Assembly (NCBI GenBank): GCA_018262855.1
Contig: JADFDO010000003.1
Coordinates: 124,001 to 188,000 of the forward strand
Origin: Methanolinea sp.
GTDB lineage: Archaea > Halobacteriota > Methanomicrobia > Methanomicrobiales > Methanospirillaceae
Length of the DNA stretch: 64,000 bases
Direction of reading: 5' to 3'
Made by a program: the position numbers and the translations under genes. This document shows, piece after piece, positions 24,651 through 34,290 of this stretch (within the stretch, counting starts at the first letter, position 1; each line of letters opens with the position of its first letter). The notes under the pieces were generated by a model. The model did not search any database. It was not told the DNA's origin and saw only the letters and a program-made list of their open reading frames with translations.

Positions 24651-25934
24651 ATGCCCAGCCTCATCCATGAATGCCTGGCGGGGATCCCCTCTGTCGTGGA
24701 CACCGTGGCCAGGATGGAGGGGATCAACCCTCGGGCAGCCGCACGCTCGGTCGCCCGGGGCAGGCTCGTGATTCCTGCCAACCCAAGGAGAACACACCGG
24801 CACTGTGGTATCGGAGAAGGATGCAGGGTAAAGGTCAACGTGAATATAGGGACATCTGGTGAGCGGTGTGATATCTCCCTTGAGGAGGCCAAGGCCCGCG
24901 CGGCCCTGAAGAATAATGCTGACACCCTGATGGATCTCTCTACCGGAGGGGATCTTGCAGCTATGCGGAAGATGGTCCTCTCTATGGACGTCCCGGTGGG
25001 AACTGTTCCTATCTACGAGGCTGTCCGGAGGGCAGGGAACGCAGCCGATGTCGATTCCGATCTCCTTTTTTCTGTGATAAGGGACCATTGCAGGGATGGC
25101 GTGGACTTCCTCACTCTGCACTGCGGAGTGAACCGGGAGGTACTCTCCACCCTTTACTCGGATCCCCGGATAATGCCCGTCGTTTCCAGGGGAGGCGCAT
25201 TCCACGTGGCCATGATGGTACAGCGGGACGAGGAAAATCCCCTTTATGCAGAGTTCGACTACCTACTCGAGATACTTGCGGAGTTTGGGGTTGTTGCGAG
25301 CCTTGGGGATGGGATGCGGCCGGGGTGCCTCCAGGACGCGGAACGGCACGCCAAGACGATGGAGTACCTGAACCTTGGGAGACTGGCGAACCGCGCCCTG
25401 GATGCGGGTGTACAGAGAATGATCGAGGGACCCGGGCACATTCCGCTCCCACAGGTTGAATATAACATCAAGGTTATCAAGGAAATTACCAACGATGCTC
25501 CGCTTTACCTTCTCGGTCCGCTAGTCACCGACATTGCTCCGGGGTACGATCATCTCGTTTCAGCAATTGGAGGTGCGAATGCTGCGATGCATGGCGCTGA
25601 TTTCTTGTGCATGGTCTCCCCGAGCGAACACCTGGCACTCCCGGATGTCCAGGATATTATTGAAGGAACCCGCACGGCCAGGATTGCTGCGCATATAGGG
25701 GACATCTCCCGGACCAGGGAGGGCTACAAGCATCCAAGGGAACGCCAGATGGCAGAAGCCCGGCGACAGCTGGATTGGAACTCGCAGTTTTCATTCGCAC
25801 TTTTTGGGGATCATGCAAGGTCAATCCACACAAGAGACGGTGATCTTGACACATGCTCCATGTGCGGGGATCTCTGTGCAGTGAAGATGGTGCGCGGGAT
25901 CTTCGGGAGAGAACAGGGTGAAAAGAAAGAGTAA
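24651..25934 (+). CDS. thiC: phosphomethylpyrimidine synthase ThiC
   Basis: ThiC is a radical SAM enzyme that rearranges aminoimidazole ribotide to HMP-phosphate for thiamine. The 427-residue protein has NVNIGTSGERCDI, the DTLMDLSTGGDL barrel strand, TLHCGVNRE, MIEGPGHIPLPQVEYN, and a C-terminal cluster motif in TCSMCGDLCAVKM. The TATA box supports the ATG at 24651; an upstream ATG at 24642 would add three residues. No TPP riboswitch-like leader is possible on a leaderless mRNA. Confidence 0.95.
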   Translation: MPSLIHECLAGIPSVVDTVARMEGINPRAAARSVARGRLVIPANPRRTHRHCGIGEGCRVKVNVNIGTSGERCDISLEEAKARAALKNNADTLMDLSTGGDLAAMRKMVLSMDVPVGTVPIYEAVRRAGNAADVDSDLLFSVIRDHCRDGVDFLTLHCGVNREVLSTLYSDPRIMPVVSRGGAFHVAMMVQRDEENPLYAEFDYLLEILAEFGVVASLGDGMRPGCLQDAERHAKTMEYLNLGRLANRALDAGVQRMIEGPGHIPLPQVEYNIKVIKEITNDAPLYLLGPLVTDIAPGYDHLVSAIGGANAAMHGADFLCMVSPSEHLALPDVQDIIEGTRTARIAAHIGDISRTREGYKHPRERQMAEARRQLDWNSQFSFALFGDHARSIHTRDGDLDTCSMCGDLCAVKMVRGIFGREQGEKKE

Positions 25935-26024
25935 TTCTTCAGGATATCCGTTCCTGATCTTAACATCCTTTCTCCATCCCTGGTCCATGTAAATAGGACT
26001 TATTTCAGGAAGTCGGAGAGTTGG

Positions 26025-26324
26025 TTATTTCCTTGAACGGAGCTCCTTTTCCATCCTGAGCAGTCCGGCCTTGGCTTCCTCATCGCTCATTCCTGGATCC
26101 TTGAACCGGGTGAACCTTTCACATATGAGATCGGGGCACCTGCCGCAGTGCGGTAATTTTCGCATCTCAACGCAGCATTCGAAGATAGGGCACTTCTCAA
26201 TTCCCACAAACTGGGTCCAGAATGGTTTGCCGCGTAAGGGGTTGCACCCCCGGCATTCAGCATCCAGGTGGTCGCAATCGCTGCACGAATACCCGCACAC
26301 GGTCTCGATCTTCTTTGATTGCAT
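26025..26324 (-). CDS. DUF3795-type cysteine-rich protein
   Basis: A 99-residue protein with many cysteines: CGYSCSDCDHLDAECRGCNP, a CPIFECC segment and CGRCPDLICERF. The pattern fits DUF3795, a family common in anaerobes that probably binds zinc or an Fe-S cluster; function is unknown. The ATG at 26324 is preferred over a TTG at 26348. It is transcribed alone. Confidence 0.75.
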   Translation of the reverse strand: MQSKKIETVCGYSCSDCDHLDAECRGCNPLRGKPFWTQFVGIEKCPIFECCVEMRKLPHCGRCPDLICERFTRFKDPGMSDEEAKAGLLRMEKELRSRK

Positions 26325-26479
26325 GAGAAAAAATCCGGGCGCATGCAATTAAACTGGTGGAGGGCGTGGTGAAAGTGGATAGTGCTGGGAGACAGGATAC
26401 TTTGGAATGTCACGAAGCCCACAGGATTCTAAAGTCATGAAAATGACCGGTGGTGGAATTATGATGATACCCAGAAGAG

Positions 26480-26995
26480 TTAGCGATTGACCTCAAGGAG
26501 TGCCACCCGTTCGAGAACGAGCTCCTTTATTTGTTCAGGACCCACAATGGCCAGTTCCTCCGGCGTAATAGAGAATAACGAACACAGGAACGCTTCTTTT
26601 TCGCTTGGAAGTGATTCCCAGTCCTCGTCATCAGCCGGGGAACAGCATTCATGGATATCCTCAATAGCAGCGGGCATATCCGGGCAAAGGCAGAGGTATG
26701 AAGCATTCGCACCTTCATGGACGCCAAAGGCCATACCATGGACAATCTGGCGGGAACCTGAGGCAAAAAGGAGCGTTTCCATCTCAATACTGCTCGAGAT
26801 CATTGACCCCTCACTATGAGCCCTGAATGCATGGAAAAGGGCGGCCTCGACATGTGATCTTCCGGCCATCCGGCCGGAGTCAAGGAAGATGATAATTGTG
26901 TTCCACCGGGTCGCGATCTGACGAATGCGGGAAAGGAAGATATCTCTATCCTTGATGAACATCCGGACCTGGGATATAGAGCATGTGTCTCTCAT
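26480..26995 (-). CDS. cgi121: KEOPS complex subunit Cgi121
   Basis: Cgi121 is the tRNA-recruiting subunit of KEOPS, which makes threonylcarbamoyladenosine in tRNA. The 171-residue protein has the family pattern [25 protein letters not shown] followed by [24 protein letters not shown], corresponding to the conserved strand-helix and 'YASGQRQI' motifs. The gene overlaps hel308 by 4 bp, a recurrent archaeal arrangement. The C-terminal 40 residues are acidic. Confidence 0.85.
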   Translation of the reverse strand: MRDTCSISQVRMFIKDRDIFLSRIRQIATRWNTIIIFLDSGRMAGRSHVEAALFHAFRAHSEGSMISSSIEMETLLFASGSRQIVHGMAFGVHEGANASYLCLCPDMPAAIEDIHECCSPADDEDWESLPSEKEAFLCSLFSITPEELAIVGPEQIKELVLERVALLEVNR

Positions 26996-29145
26996 TCATC
27001 CCCTTTAAAAAACGAGAGCGTGCTCTGACCGGGAACCGGCATCAGCTCTTCCTTTGGATGTTCCTCTTCGCGTATCTGGCGAAGCACCTGCGCCGCCACA
27101 CCCCTGCCAAGTATTGCGGCAACCCTGGCAGTGTCTGCGTTTTTTAATTCCTCAGGACTGGTGATACCGTTATTGAAGAGACTCCTTGCTCTCACCCGGC
27201 CAATGTTCTTCAAACGGACAAGCGGGAGCAGTTCCCTTCTTACACCATGCTTCATGCATACTTCGAACTCGCGAACATCTCTTGCGTATCGTGGGACAAA
27301 CATACCTGTGAGTCTCCCCGTGGCATGCATTAGCCAGTTGATGCTCTCAATCAGGTTGTATATATCCCCCGGGCCAACCGAATACCGTTCGCAGATGGTG
27401 GCTTCCGGGATCTCTGAAGCCCAGTCGCGGAGGAGCATGGCGGTTTTTAAGGCCCTGTAGAAATTTTCTTCCTCGCCAAATTCAAGATGAACCCAGAGTT
27501 CATCTTCATGTTCAAGGAGGAAGCGATCAAGGTAAGGGAGATCCCTGTTATTCACATAAAGCGTGTACATATCTGGAGTGCTGCAGAGGAGCTGAAGCAG
27601 GCCGATATCGGAATAATCCCGGGTGGAACCCATGCAGGTGACAACCGATTCAGCACCCCTGGGATCAATATACAGCTGTGAGACCACCGTTCCGTACTCA
27701 GTGGCCGAGAGCCGGGTGCCGGTCTCGACGACCATCTCGGCATCATCGAGAAATTGCAGCCCTCTTGCAGTCACAGCATCAATGAGCCTGCTTGCCTTGT
27801 GCTGGTGCTGGTAGAACGTGCGGCCTAAAAAATCCCGGATCTCATTCCTGCTGTTCACAAATTCCGACGCGATCAACGAGAGTATGTGTGTAGTCAGTGC
27901 AGATTCATTGGCTATCTGGGAATTGACATCTTCGGGGGATGCCTGGATGTAGAATTCAAGGAGTGACTGGCGCTCCTGAGCATCCTTGGCAATCAGGACA
28001 GCCTCCCCGTAGGGATCAAGACGCGGCCGCCCTGCCCTGCCTGCCATCTGGTGATACTCACGGGCAGGGATGGGAATCATTCCTTCCCCAGTCTCGTAGC
28101 GCCGGTAATCCCTTATTATGACCCTTCGGGCTGGAAGGTTGAGTCCTGCAGCGAGTGTGGGGGTTGACGAAATACACCGGATGAGGCCTTTCCTGAACCC
28201 TTCTTCAACAATAGCCCTGGCTTCACGGGGGAGTCCTGCGTGGTGAAACGCAGCGCCCGAACCCACGCATGTAGCCAGGACTTCCCCCATATCAGTCGTG
28301 GCAATCTTCATGAGCCGTTCCCGGTATTGATCCAGTACGGGATCCTCGCACTGGAGTGCTTTTGCAGCACGTTTTGCGAATGCCTCTGCGTTCTTCCGTG
28401 AAGAGACGAAGAAAAGGCACTGACCTCCTTCGGCAACGGTATCCATGAGGAGATTGATATCATCATGTTTCGAGACAGGAGCTACAGTCCGGGAATTCTG
28501 CTCAAACTGGATCTCCCCCTCCATGTAGATACCCTGCCGAAGATCGACAGGACGCCATGTGCTGGTGATGAGCGCAGCATCGAGCCAGCCGGCCAATGGC
28601 TGGGGATTTCCAATCGTTGCAGAGAGGGCAATGACCTGCATATGCGGATTCCTTGCCCTCATCTTGGTGATCACCATCTCGAGGGTTGGGCCCCGGTCAG
28701 GAGAATCAAGGAGATGAACCTCGTCGACAACAAGAAGTGAGATCTCCCGGAGCCACGTTGCCCTGTTCCGGATCAGGGAATCAACCTTCTCGCTCGTGGC
28801 TACAATGATGTCATTGCGTCCGAGGTAATCATCCCTGCGGTCGAAGTCGCCCGTTGAAATTCCCACCCTGATCCCTTTACCGCCGAACTCATCGAATTTT
28901 TCGCTTGCAAGGGCCTTTAACGGGACAATGTAGAGGGAGCGGCCCCCCCTGGATGCATGAAAATGCATGGCCATCTCCGCAATGAGGGTTTTTCCACTTG
29001 CGGTAGGGATTGCAACCAGCAGGTTCGTATTCTCAAAGAGCCCCTTCTCCACACATTCGGCCTGGGGTGGATAAAGATCCACCAGTCCCAGGGCACTGTA
29101 CTTTTCTTTGAGATGCAGTGGGATTGGGAGGGTGCCAATCTTCAT
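26992..29145 (-). CDS. hel308: ATP-dependent DNA helicase Hel308
   Basis: A superfamily 2 (Ski2-like) 3'-5' DNA helicase acting at stalled replication forks. The 717-residue protein starts [14 protein letters not shown] (Q motif), then Walker A PTASGKT near 46, DEVHLLD near 140 and [14 protein letters not shown]. Motif VI lies in [11 protein letters not shown] winged helix, a ratchet domain and a C-terminal helix-hairpin-helix-like region complete it. The C-terminus [12 protein letters not shown] resembles a PCNA-binding peptide (Q-x2-L-x2-F-F), a plausible clamp interaction. Confidence 0.94.
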   Translation of the reverse strand: MKIGTLPIPLHLKEKYSALGLVDLYPPQAECVEKGLFENTNLLVAIPTASGKTLIAEMAMHFHASRGGRSLYIVPLKALASEKFDEFGGKGIRVGISTGDFDRRDDYLGRNDIIVATSEKVDSLIRNRATWLREISLLVVDEVHLLDSPDRGPTLEMVITKMRARNPHMQVIALSATIGNPQPLAGWLDAALITSTWRPVDLRQGIYMEGEIQFEQNSRTVAPVSKHDDINLLMDTVAEGGQCLFFVSSRKNAEAFAKRAAKALQCEDPVLDQYRERLMKIATTDMGEVLATCVGSGAAFHHAGLPREARAIVEEGFRKGLIRCISSTPTLAAGLNLPARRVIIRDYRRYETGEGMIPIPAREYHQMAGRAGRPRLDPYGEAVLIAKDAQERQSLLEFYIQASPEDVNSQIANESALTTHILSLIASEFVNSRNEIRDFLGRTFYQHQHKASRLIDAVTARGLQFLDDAEMVVETGTRLSATEYGTVVSQLYIDPRGAESVVTCMGSTRDYSDIGLLQLLCSTPDMYTLYVNNRDLPYLDRFLLEHEDELWVHLEFGEEENFYRALKTAMLLRDWASEIPEATICERYSVGPGDIYNLIESINWLMHATGRLTGMFVPRYARDVREFEVCMKHGVRRELLPLVRLKNIGRVRARSLFNNGITSPEELKNADTARVAAILGRGVAAQVLRQIREEEHPKEELMPVPGQSTLSFFKGDE

Positions 29146-29303
29146 TTACAACCCCCCCTCTTCCACTCCATACCAAGCTAAGCGCGCATGATTAACCCAA
29201 CGCGGGATAAGGATCCGGTATTCATCTGCACTGGAAATCATCCTTTTCTTTTCCCTCGATCCAGCCTGCAGAGTTCACAACACCCGAAGCATCATCATGA
29301 ACC

Positions 29304-29843
29304 TTACGAGTAATAGTCGAGCATGTTGAGCTTTGCGTCCTGGCGTTTCTTCTCAAGGTAAGAGAACACCGCTTCATGGGGTGCGCCTTCAAGAAGCATA
29401 TCGATAGCAGCCCGGGCGATCTTAACCTGTTCCGGAAGTCCGATCAGTGCAATGGTCTTTCCCATGACGGAAATCTGGGTATTGGTCATGTGCTCGATCT
29501 GCTCCCTGGCACGTCCGTTCCGGCCGATAATCCTCCCTCTGAGACGATCCATCTGCCTCTGGTTGTCCGCAAGACCCGAGAGATCGATCACTTCAAGCAG
29601 AAGGTCCTCATCATCGAGGAGTTTGAATGCTCTCTCCGGGGAAAATCCCCTGTTTACTGCCTGGATCACTTCCACCGCACGAAGGAATGGAACAGCATCC
29701 TCCCCTTCAACCTTGACGATCCCCTCCTGACTATCGATGCCTATCGTTGTTGCGGTTCTCTCCTCGAGATCTTTCTTGATAAACCCGCCTTTTCCGATAA
29801 GAACTCCTATCCTGTTGCCTGCCACTTTCAATTCCTGCATCAT
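29304..29843 (-). CDS. KH-domain RNA-binding protein (Dim2/Pno1-like)
   Basis: A 179-residue protein with two KH-type regions. The first has NRIGVLIGKGGFIKKDLEERTATTIGIDS and the second GRIIGRNGRAREQIEHMTNTQISVMG, each containing the G-x-x-G loop. Archaeal homologues (Dim2/Pno1) act in small-subunit rRNA maturation and sit beside RIO1, as here (34 bp downstream). No eIF1A is adjacent, although that gene often precedes rio1 in other archaea. Confidence 0.87.
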   Translation of the reverse strand: MMQELKVAGNRIGVLIGKGGFIKKDLEERTATTIGIDSQEGIVKVEGEDAVPFLRAVEVIQAVNRGFSPERAFKLLDDEDLLLEVIDLSGLADNQRQMDRLRGRIIGRNGRAREQIEHMTNTQISVMGKTIALIGLPEQVKIARAAIDMLLEGAPHEAVFSYLEKKRQDAKLNMLDYYS

Positions 29844-29876
29844 TGTGTTAGTTCACCTCGTCTGAATCCCTGTGTC

Positions 29877-30656
29877 TCATATTTTTGCCTGCTGGGTTAT
29901 CCCCGTCACTTCGGAAAATATCTCCCGCTCATCCCGGACCTGGCACTTATGACCGAAGAACCTGTTGACATTCGCGATATCCCGCACCAGGAAGTGAAGA
30001 GCCCTCGGGTGGTCGGGGGTCACTGCCTGGCCCATGTCGATCACATACATACGGTCGCCCATGAGGATATTGTATTCGGAGAGGTCTGCATGAACCAGCC
30101 CGGCTTTCTGGTAGAGGTCTTTTATAAAGGTCAGGATCTCTTCATATATCCTCTCCGGAGAATCGGGATGAGCCGACCTGAGTTGAGGAAAAGGGCGCTC
30201 CTCATACCCGAGAAATTCCATGACAAGAATGTTCCGGTCCCAGACCAGTGGTCTTGGAACCGGGAGTCCGGACTCGTATGCTCTTGTGAGGTTTGAAAAT
30301 TCTTTTCTGGTCCAGGTAAAGACGATATCCTTTCTTGTCTTCCTGATCCCTGCAAATCTCCTGTCACCGATTATATACTCGCTCATTGCATTGAAATTTG
30401 CAGTTCGGATACGGTAGATCTTGATTGCAAGTTTCTCGTCTCCACGTTCAGCAAAAAACACGTTCGCCTCTTTCCCGGTGCTTATGGAACCCCCTATCGC
30501 AGTGATCCATTTCTTGTGGGCGAGGCGGTGGAGTGACACGAGTGTGATCTCATCGAGGACATCATCCCTGACTTTCAACTGGTCGACATCCTTGATACGG
30601 ATCCCCATTTCCGCGATCTTTCGATCGAACCTGTCTTCGATGTTATTTCCGCTCAC
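29877..30656 (-). CDS. rio1: RIO1-type serine/threonine kinase
   Basis: An atypical kinase/ATPase needed for late small ribosomal subunit maturation. The 259-residue protein has the RIO glycine-poor loop GGSISTGKEANVFFA with the ATP-binding Lys, the catalytic loop LVHADLSEYNILM near 186-198, and the metal-binding VIDMGQAV. It lacks the extra N-terminal winged helix typical of RIO2. It lies 15 bp downstream of tyrS, in the order tyrS-rio1-KH. Confidence 0.93.
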   Translation of the reverse strand: MSGNNIEDRFDRKIAEMGIRIKDVDQLKVRDDVLDEITLVSLHRLAHKKWITAIGGSISTGKEANVFFAERGDEKLAIKIYRIRTANFNAMSEYIIGDRRFAGIRKTRKDIVFTWTRKEFSNLTRAYESGLPVPRPLVWDRNILVMEFLGYEERPFPQLRSAHPDSPERIYEEILTFIKDLYQKAGLVHADLSEYNILMGDRMYVIDMGQAVTPDHPRALHFLVRDIANVNRFFGHKCQVRDEREIFSEVTGITQQAKI

Positions 30657-30671
30657 CAGACAAACACCTTG

Positions 30672-31613
30672 TTATCCAACATAGTCCCGTACATCGGCAA
30701 GGATCTCCTGCAGGTACGTCGCAACGGTCTTCTTCAGGTCGAGCGGATGGATCTCACCTTTCCTGTATGCATCCTCAAGATCAGAGTAACTCTGGAAAAC
30801 CCTGTCTCCTCCGAACTTTGCCGGCCGGCGAACCCCGACTTCGGTAACCCGTGGGAATATGTGGTGCTGCAGGATCTGGAGGATGGGGTTCTCATCGCAT
30901 TCGGGGGGGCAGAATGCTTTCTGGCATTTCTTCTGGATCTCCTCAGCACTGTCAGCGACCGATATATAATTCCCGCTTGAGGAGGACATCTTCTTGCCAT
31001 CAAGCCCGTTGAGGATGGGGGTATGGATGCACACAGGTGAAGGATACCCGACAGATGGGAGGTGCTCGCGGGCCAGCATGTGGATCTTGCGCTGGTCGAT
31101 TCCCCCTACCGCGGCATCAACGTGAAGCCTGGCGATATCTACCATCTGCATAATGGGGTAGATCATCTGCGATACCGTAGGAGCCTCCATCTGGCGGCCA
31201 ACCTCGTCCATACTCCGGGTCGCCCTGTTCAGGGTGATCTGCTGCGAGAGACGCAGTACCATCAGTTCATAGTCCCTGTCAAGTTGCAGGTCGGAGCCAA
31301 GCACATACTCCACATCGCGAAGTCCCAGCCCCTCGAAGCACCTGCGGTTGTACATAGCGAGCTCGGCGACCTGTTCCATCGTCCCCTTCCTGTTCAGGAA
31401 AGCATGCAGGTCAGCAAGGAGTACAACCACATCGAAACCGGCATTCTTCAGGTCAACCAGCTTGTTGACGGTCACAAGATGCCCGAGGTGGATCTCCCCG
31501 CTCGGCTCGTACCCGGCATATACCCTCTTTGTTGGACGGGTCAGGATCTCCTTAAGCTCATCATTCGTGACAACCTCAACGGTATTCCTGGTCGCCAGCT
31601 CGTATGCATCCAT
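30672..31613 (-). CDS. tyrS: tyrosyl-tRNA synthetase
   Basis: A 313-residue class I synthetase of the short archaeal type. EPSGEIHLGHLVTVNKL carries the HIGH-like HLGH near 43-46, YVLGSDLQLDRDYELM follows, and KMSSSSGNYISV near 206 gives the KMSKS-equivalent loop. Length and lack of a C-terminal S4 domain match archaeal and eukaryotic TyrRS. It heads the ribosome-maturation genes rio1 and KH, with only 15 bp to rio1. Confidence 0.94.
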   Translation of the reverse strand: MDAYELATRNTVEVVTNDELKEILTRPTKRVYAGYEPSGEIHLGHLVTVNKLVDLKNAGFDVVVLLADLHAFLNRKGTMEQVAELAMYNRRCFEGLGLRDVEYVLGSDLQLDRDYELMVLRLSQQITLNRATRSMDEVGRQMEAPTVSQMIYPIMQMVDIARLHVDAAVGGIDQRKIHMLAREHLPSVGYPSPVCIHTPILNGLDGKKMSSSSGNYISVADSAEEIQKKCQKAFCPPECDENPILQILQHHIFPRVTEVGVRRPAKFGGDRVFQSYSDLEDAYRKGEIHPLDLKKTVATYLQEILADVRDYVG

Positions 31614-31882
31614 TGGTATAAAATGGGAAATGCTGGGTGTTAATGATTATGAACAGGATAGAGGGCAGGGCAACTGTGTGTTATGGCTTACTTGGGCTAT
31701 CACACTGGATGATTTCTTTCTCTATCTGGATTAAGGCCGGGATCAGATTCAATACGGTACTAGCGCCCCTTCAAAGAACCGACATTGTTCCCGGTTCACA
31801 CAGGTGCATAAAAATGAAAAAAGAGGAGCCGTTGCCCATTCAAAAAACCACATGATTCCCTTTCGGTACACACGTATACAAA
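31614..31882. other. gene-free region between gap and tyrS
   Basis: The two genes are both on the minus strand. Apart from the hairpin at its right edge (listed separately), no gene, RNA or repeat is seen here; short frames over it have no family resemblance. Confidence 0.4.
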
Positions 31883-31908
31883 ATGAAAATCGCAGATGCG
31901 ATTTTCAT
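31883..31908 (-). terminator. hairpin terminator candidate after gap
   Basis: Perfect 11-bp stem ATGAAAATCGC / GCGATTTTCAT with a 4-base loop, starting 6 bp beyond the gap stop. A T4 run follows on the minus strand and a T6 run precedes it, so it resembles an intrinsic terminator or a 3'-stabilising hairpin. Confidence 0.55.
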
Positions 31909-31914
31909 AAAAAA

Positions 31915-32937
31915 TCAGGTGATTGCGATAAAATTCAACGCCTTGTTGGTCATGGCAACTGATTTTGCAGGATCCTTTTCAATACCGGTCATTGCCCGAA
32001 TGCAATCGATATTCTCAACCACGACATCTGCCTCCTGGTGAATTGCCTGGAAGAGGTAGAGTTCCTTTCCAAGGCACGATACCGATTCCTCGAAGATCCC
32101 GTTCTCCCAGAGATCTGACCTGAAACGACCGAGATCCATGGCATATTCCTTCAGTTCGGCGGTGCTGGTGATGCCGGTCTCTTTCTTGACAAGCCCGATG
32201 CGGGGATGCTTGTCCATGATCTCAAGCACGTGATTCCTGTCAGGCTCCTTCTTGAGATCCATCTGCACGACATGCATGTGCATCATGGTGACAGGGACTA
32301 TCATTGCGAGTGTCACGATGTTGATATGAGGGAGCACACTCTGAACATCCGGCCCGTGGTGGCTTGGGATATGCACTGGGTTAAGAACAATTGCGTCAAT
32401 CGGTCCGCGCTTGATATCTGCGGGATCTCCACCCCTGCGGACCATGACTGCCCGGACTTTCTCAACGCCATAGGCTTTATCCATCGTGTTGATGATCCTG
32501 CAGAGGCCGGTCGTGTTGCAGGAGACTACGCGGGCAAACTGCCTCCCGATGGTATCCTTGTAGTTGCAATCCGAGTTGAAGGAGAATCCTGCAACCTCGT
32601 GATCCTCTCCTCCCTGCCATATTGCTTTTATTCCTATCTTCTCGTAGAGGGCCCTGTTCTTCACGCCGACGCCGCCGGGAGTGGCATCAACGACGATATC
32701 CGCACCTTTCAGCATGTCATCGACAGATCCTGCGACAGGAAGACCGGCTTTCTCAAAGGATCCCTTCTTGGAAATATCAGCAATATAGAGGGGATATCCC
32801 CTGGATTTCGCCACAAAGGCTTCGTGGCTTGGCCTCGTCTTGGACACCCCTATCACTTTCATGTCCTTCTGGGCTGCCACTGCATCAGCGACACGCTTTC
32901 CAATCGTCCCATACCCATTGATGGCAACTCTGATCAT
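31915..32937 (-). CDS. gap: type II glyceraldehyde-3-phosphate dehydrogenase
   Basis: The archaeal-type phosphorylating GAPDH (340 residues) works in gluconeogenesis in methanogens. N-terminal VAINGYGTIGKRVADAV binds NAD(P), and the active-site Cys140 lies in VVSCNTTGLCR, matching the catalytic Cys140 known in methanogen enzymes. QGGEDHEVAG and RRGGDPADIKRGPIDAIVLNP are also typical. The hairpin just beyond its stop suggests a monocistronic transcript. Confidence 0.95.
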   Translation of the reverse strand: MIRVAINGYGTIGKRVADAVAAQKDMKVIGVSKTRPSHEAFVAKSRGYPLYIADISKKGSFEKAGLPVAGSVDDMLKGADIVVDATPGGVGVKNRALYEKIGIKAIWQGGEDHEVAGFSFNSDCNYKDTIGRQFARVVSCNTTGLCRIINTMDKAYGVEKVRAVMVRRGGDPADIKRGPIDAIVLNPVHIPSHHGPDVQSVLPHINIVTLAMIVPVTMMHMHVVQMDLKKEPDRNHVLEIMDKHPRIGLVKKETGITSTAELKEYAMDLGRFRSDLWENGIFEESVSCLGKELYLFQAIHQEADVVVENIDCIRAMTGIEKDPAKSVAMTNKALNFIAIT

Positions 32938-33213
32938 ATGGAGAGGGAGTGGGGATGGAGGGCATTAAAGTTTGCCAATTGTGGGGCGAGGGTAACAGGG
33001 GGATGCACTCGGCTTGGAAAGACGTTGCCGGATATTTCTTCCCGGACCTGAACTCAATTGTGAAGAACAAAAATAGTCCATTCGCGAAGATAGGGGCGCT
33101 CTTCATTCTCCAGGAGGAAAATTTTCACAACGTCAATGGAGGGATCAATGGTTACCAGTGTAATGTTCAATAGGAAATATGCCTATACTACAGGATGACC
33201 GGAAGGAGCATCT

Positions 33214-33837
33214 GTGATTCGAAGTGATTGTAGACACCTCGGCATGATGAAAACCCGTGGAGATCTGGGCAGGGCGATAGCAGGATTTGTGCTTCGGTAT
33301 TCTCCAAGGGATATCGTGCAGATGAAGCTGAACTTCTCCCGGAAAATTAGGGACATTAATCCGGGATATCAGAAAGAACTTGAAGAGGCCATCACCGGGC
33401 ATCTGCAAGGTACTTACCAGGATGTGCGGCTGATGAACCAGCAGGGGACGTTCTCATCGATGCATACCTCCACACCGGAAAGCTCACCTGCATACTGGGA
33501 GATGGTTGCGAATCAGTGTTCAACGGGAGATGAGATAGAGGACCGGCTCCGCTTTCTTAAGTTCCTTCTGGCGGGTTTTTGCATGCTCGTAAAAAATACT
33601 CCCGGGCACCCGGTTGGACTGCCATTTCCGGGAGGTGACAGGGTTGAAAAAATTGATGGCGTGTATTATTGCCCCGTCAGGACAAAAGCAAACGATGTCG
33701 ATGCTGCCCTCTGCCCATTCTGTCCTGCCCTCCAGACACCAGAAACAGGGTATCTTAAACCTCCGCGAAACGCGAGTGAGCACCGTAAACAGGAATACCT
33801 CAGGAACTGCTTTGATCTCCACCATTTCAATGGATAA
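33214..33837 (+). CDS. DUF2115 (UPF0305) methanogen protein
   Basis: A 207-residue protein of the DUF2115 family, which is largely restricted to methanogens and has no known function. Diagnostic parts are HPVGLPFPGG, GVYYCPVRTKANDVDAALCPFCPALQTPETGYL, and several cysteines that could bind metal. The GTG at 33214 is chosen because GGAAGGAG precedes it at good spacing; an ATG at 33244 is also possible. The gene is preceded by a 276-bp gap in which I see no other feature. Confidence 0.8.
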   Translation: MIRSDCRHLGMMKTRGDLGRAIAGFVLRYSPRDIVQMKLNFSRKIRDINPGYQKELEEAITGHLQGTYQDVRLMNQQGTFSSMHTSTPESSPAYWEMVANQCSTGDEIEDRLRFLKFLLAGFCMLVKNTPGHPVGLPFPGGDRVEKIDGVYYCPVRTKANDVDAALCPFCPALQTPETGYLKPPRNASEHRKQEYLRNCFDLHHFNG

Positions 33838-33909
33838 CAACGATCCCAAAGAAGATTCATATATTCATGGCAAGAGAAGAAAAACAAAGAGGAATGAAAG
33901 AAGGATGTA

Positions 33910-34206
33910 ATGGAGCTGGATGAGATCATGGTTGACGACACGCGTGAAAGGGCAAAAAGGAGAGTTGAGGAACTGAAAGGGTTTTATTCACACCTGGCGG
34001 TTTTTCTCGTAATCAATGGTATCCTGATTCTTATCAACATCGTGACATCCCCGGGTAGCTGGTGGTTCTACTGGGTAACCATATTCTGGGGAATCGGGCT
34101 TGCGTTTCATGCATCGAGTGTATTTGGAGGAAGAAGGCTGTTCTCCAGGGAATGGGAAGAGAAAAAGATCCAGCAGTATATTGACGAAGAAAAGAACGGG
34201 AAATAA
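33910..34206 (+). CDS. small 2TM-domain membrane protein
   Basis: A 98-residue protein with a charged N-terminus, two closely spaced membrane helices (HLAVFLVINGILILINIV and WWFYWVTIFWGIGLAFHAS) and a charged C-terminal tail. This matches the 2TM domain found alone or fused to histidine kinases and regulators. It has a good AAGAAGG ribosome binding site and ends about 85 bp before the response regulator on the other strand. Its role is unknown. Confidence 0.78.
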   Translation: MELDEIMVDDTRERAKRRVEELKGFYSHLAVFLVINGILILINIVTSPGSWWFYWVTIFWGIGLAFHASSVFGGRRLFSREWEEKKIQQYIDEEKNGK

Positions 34207-34290
34207 CATACGGGAATGCAACCAGGGATACACTGTCATTTTTCGCTGAAAAGGGGGATAATCTGCAGATAAACGTAGAGTCGTTGGCGC

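Noticed and set aside
29376-30296. 300-residue plus-strand frame across KH and rio1
   Set aside because: It is the antisense shadow of two conserved minus-strand genes and has no recognisable domain.
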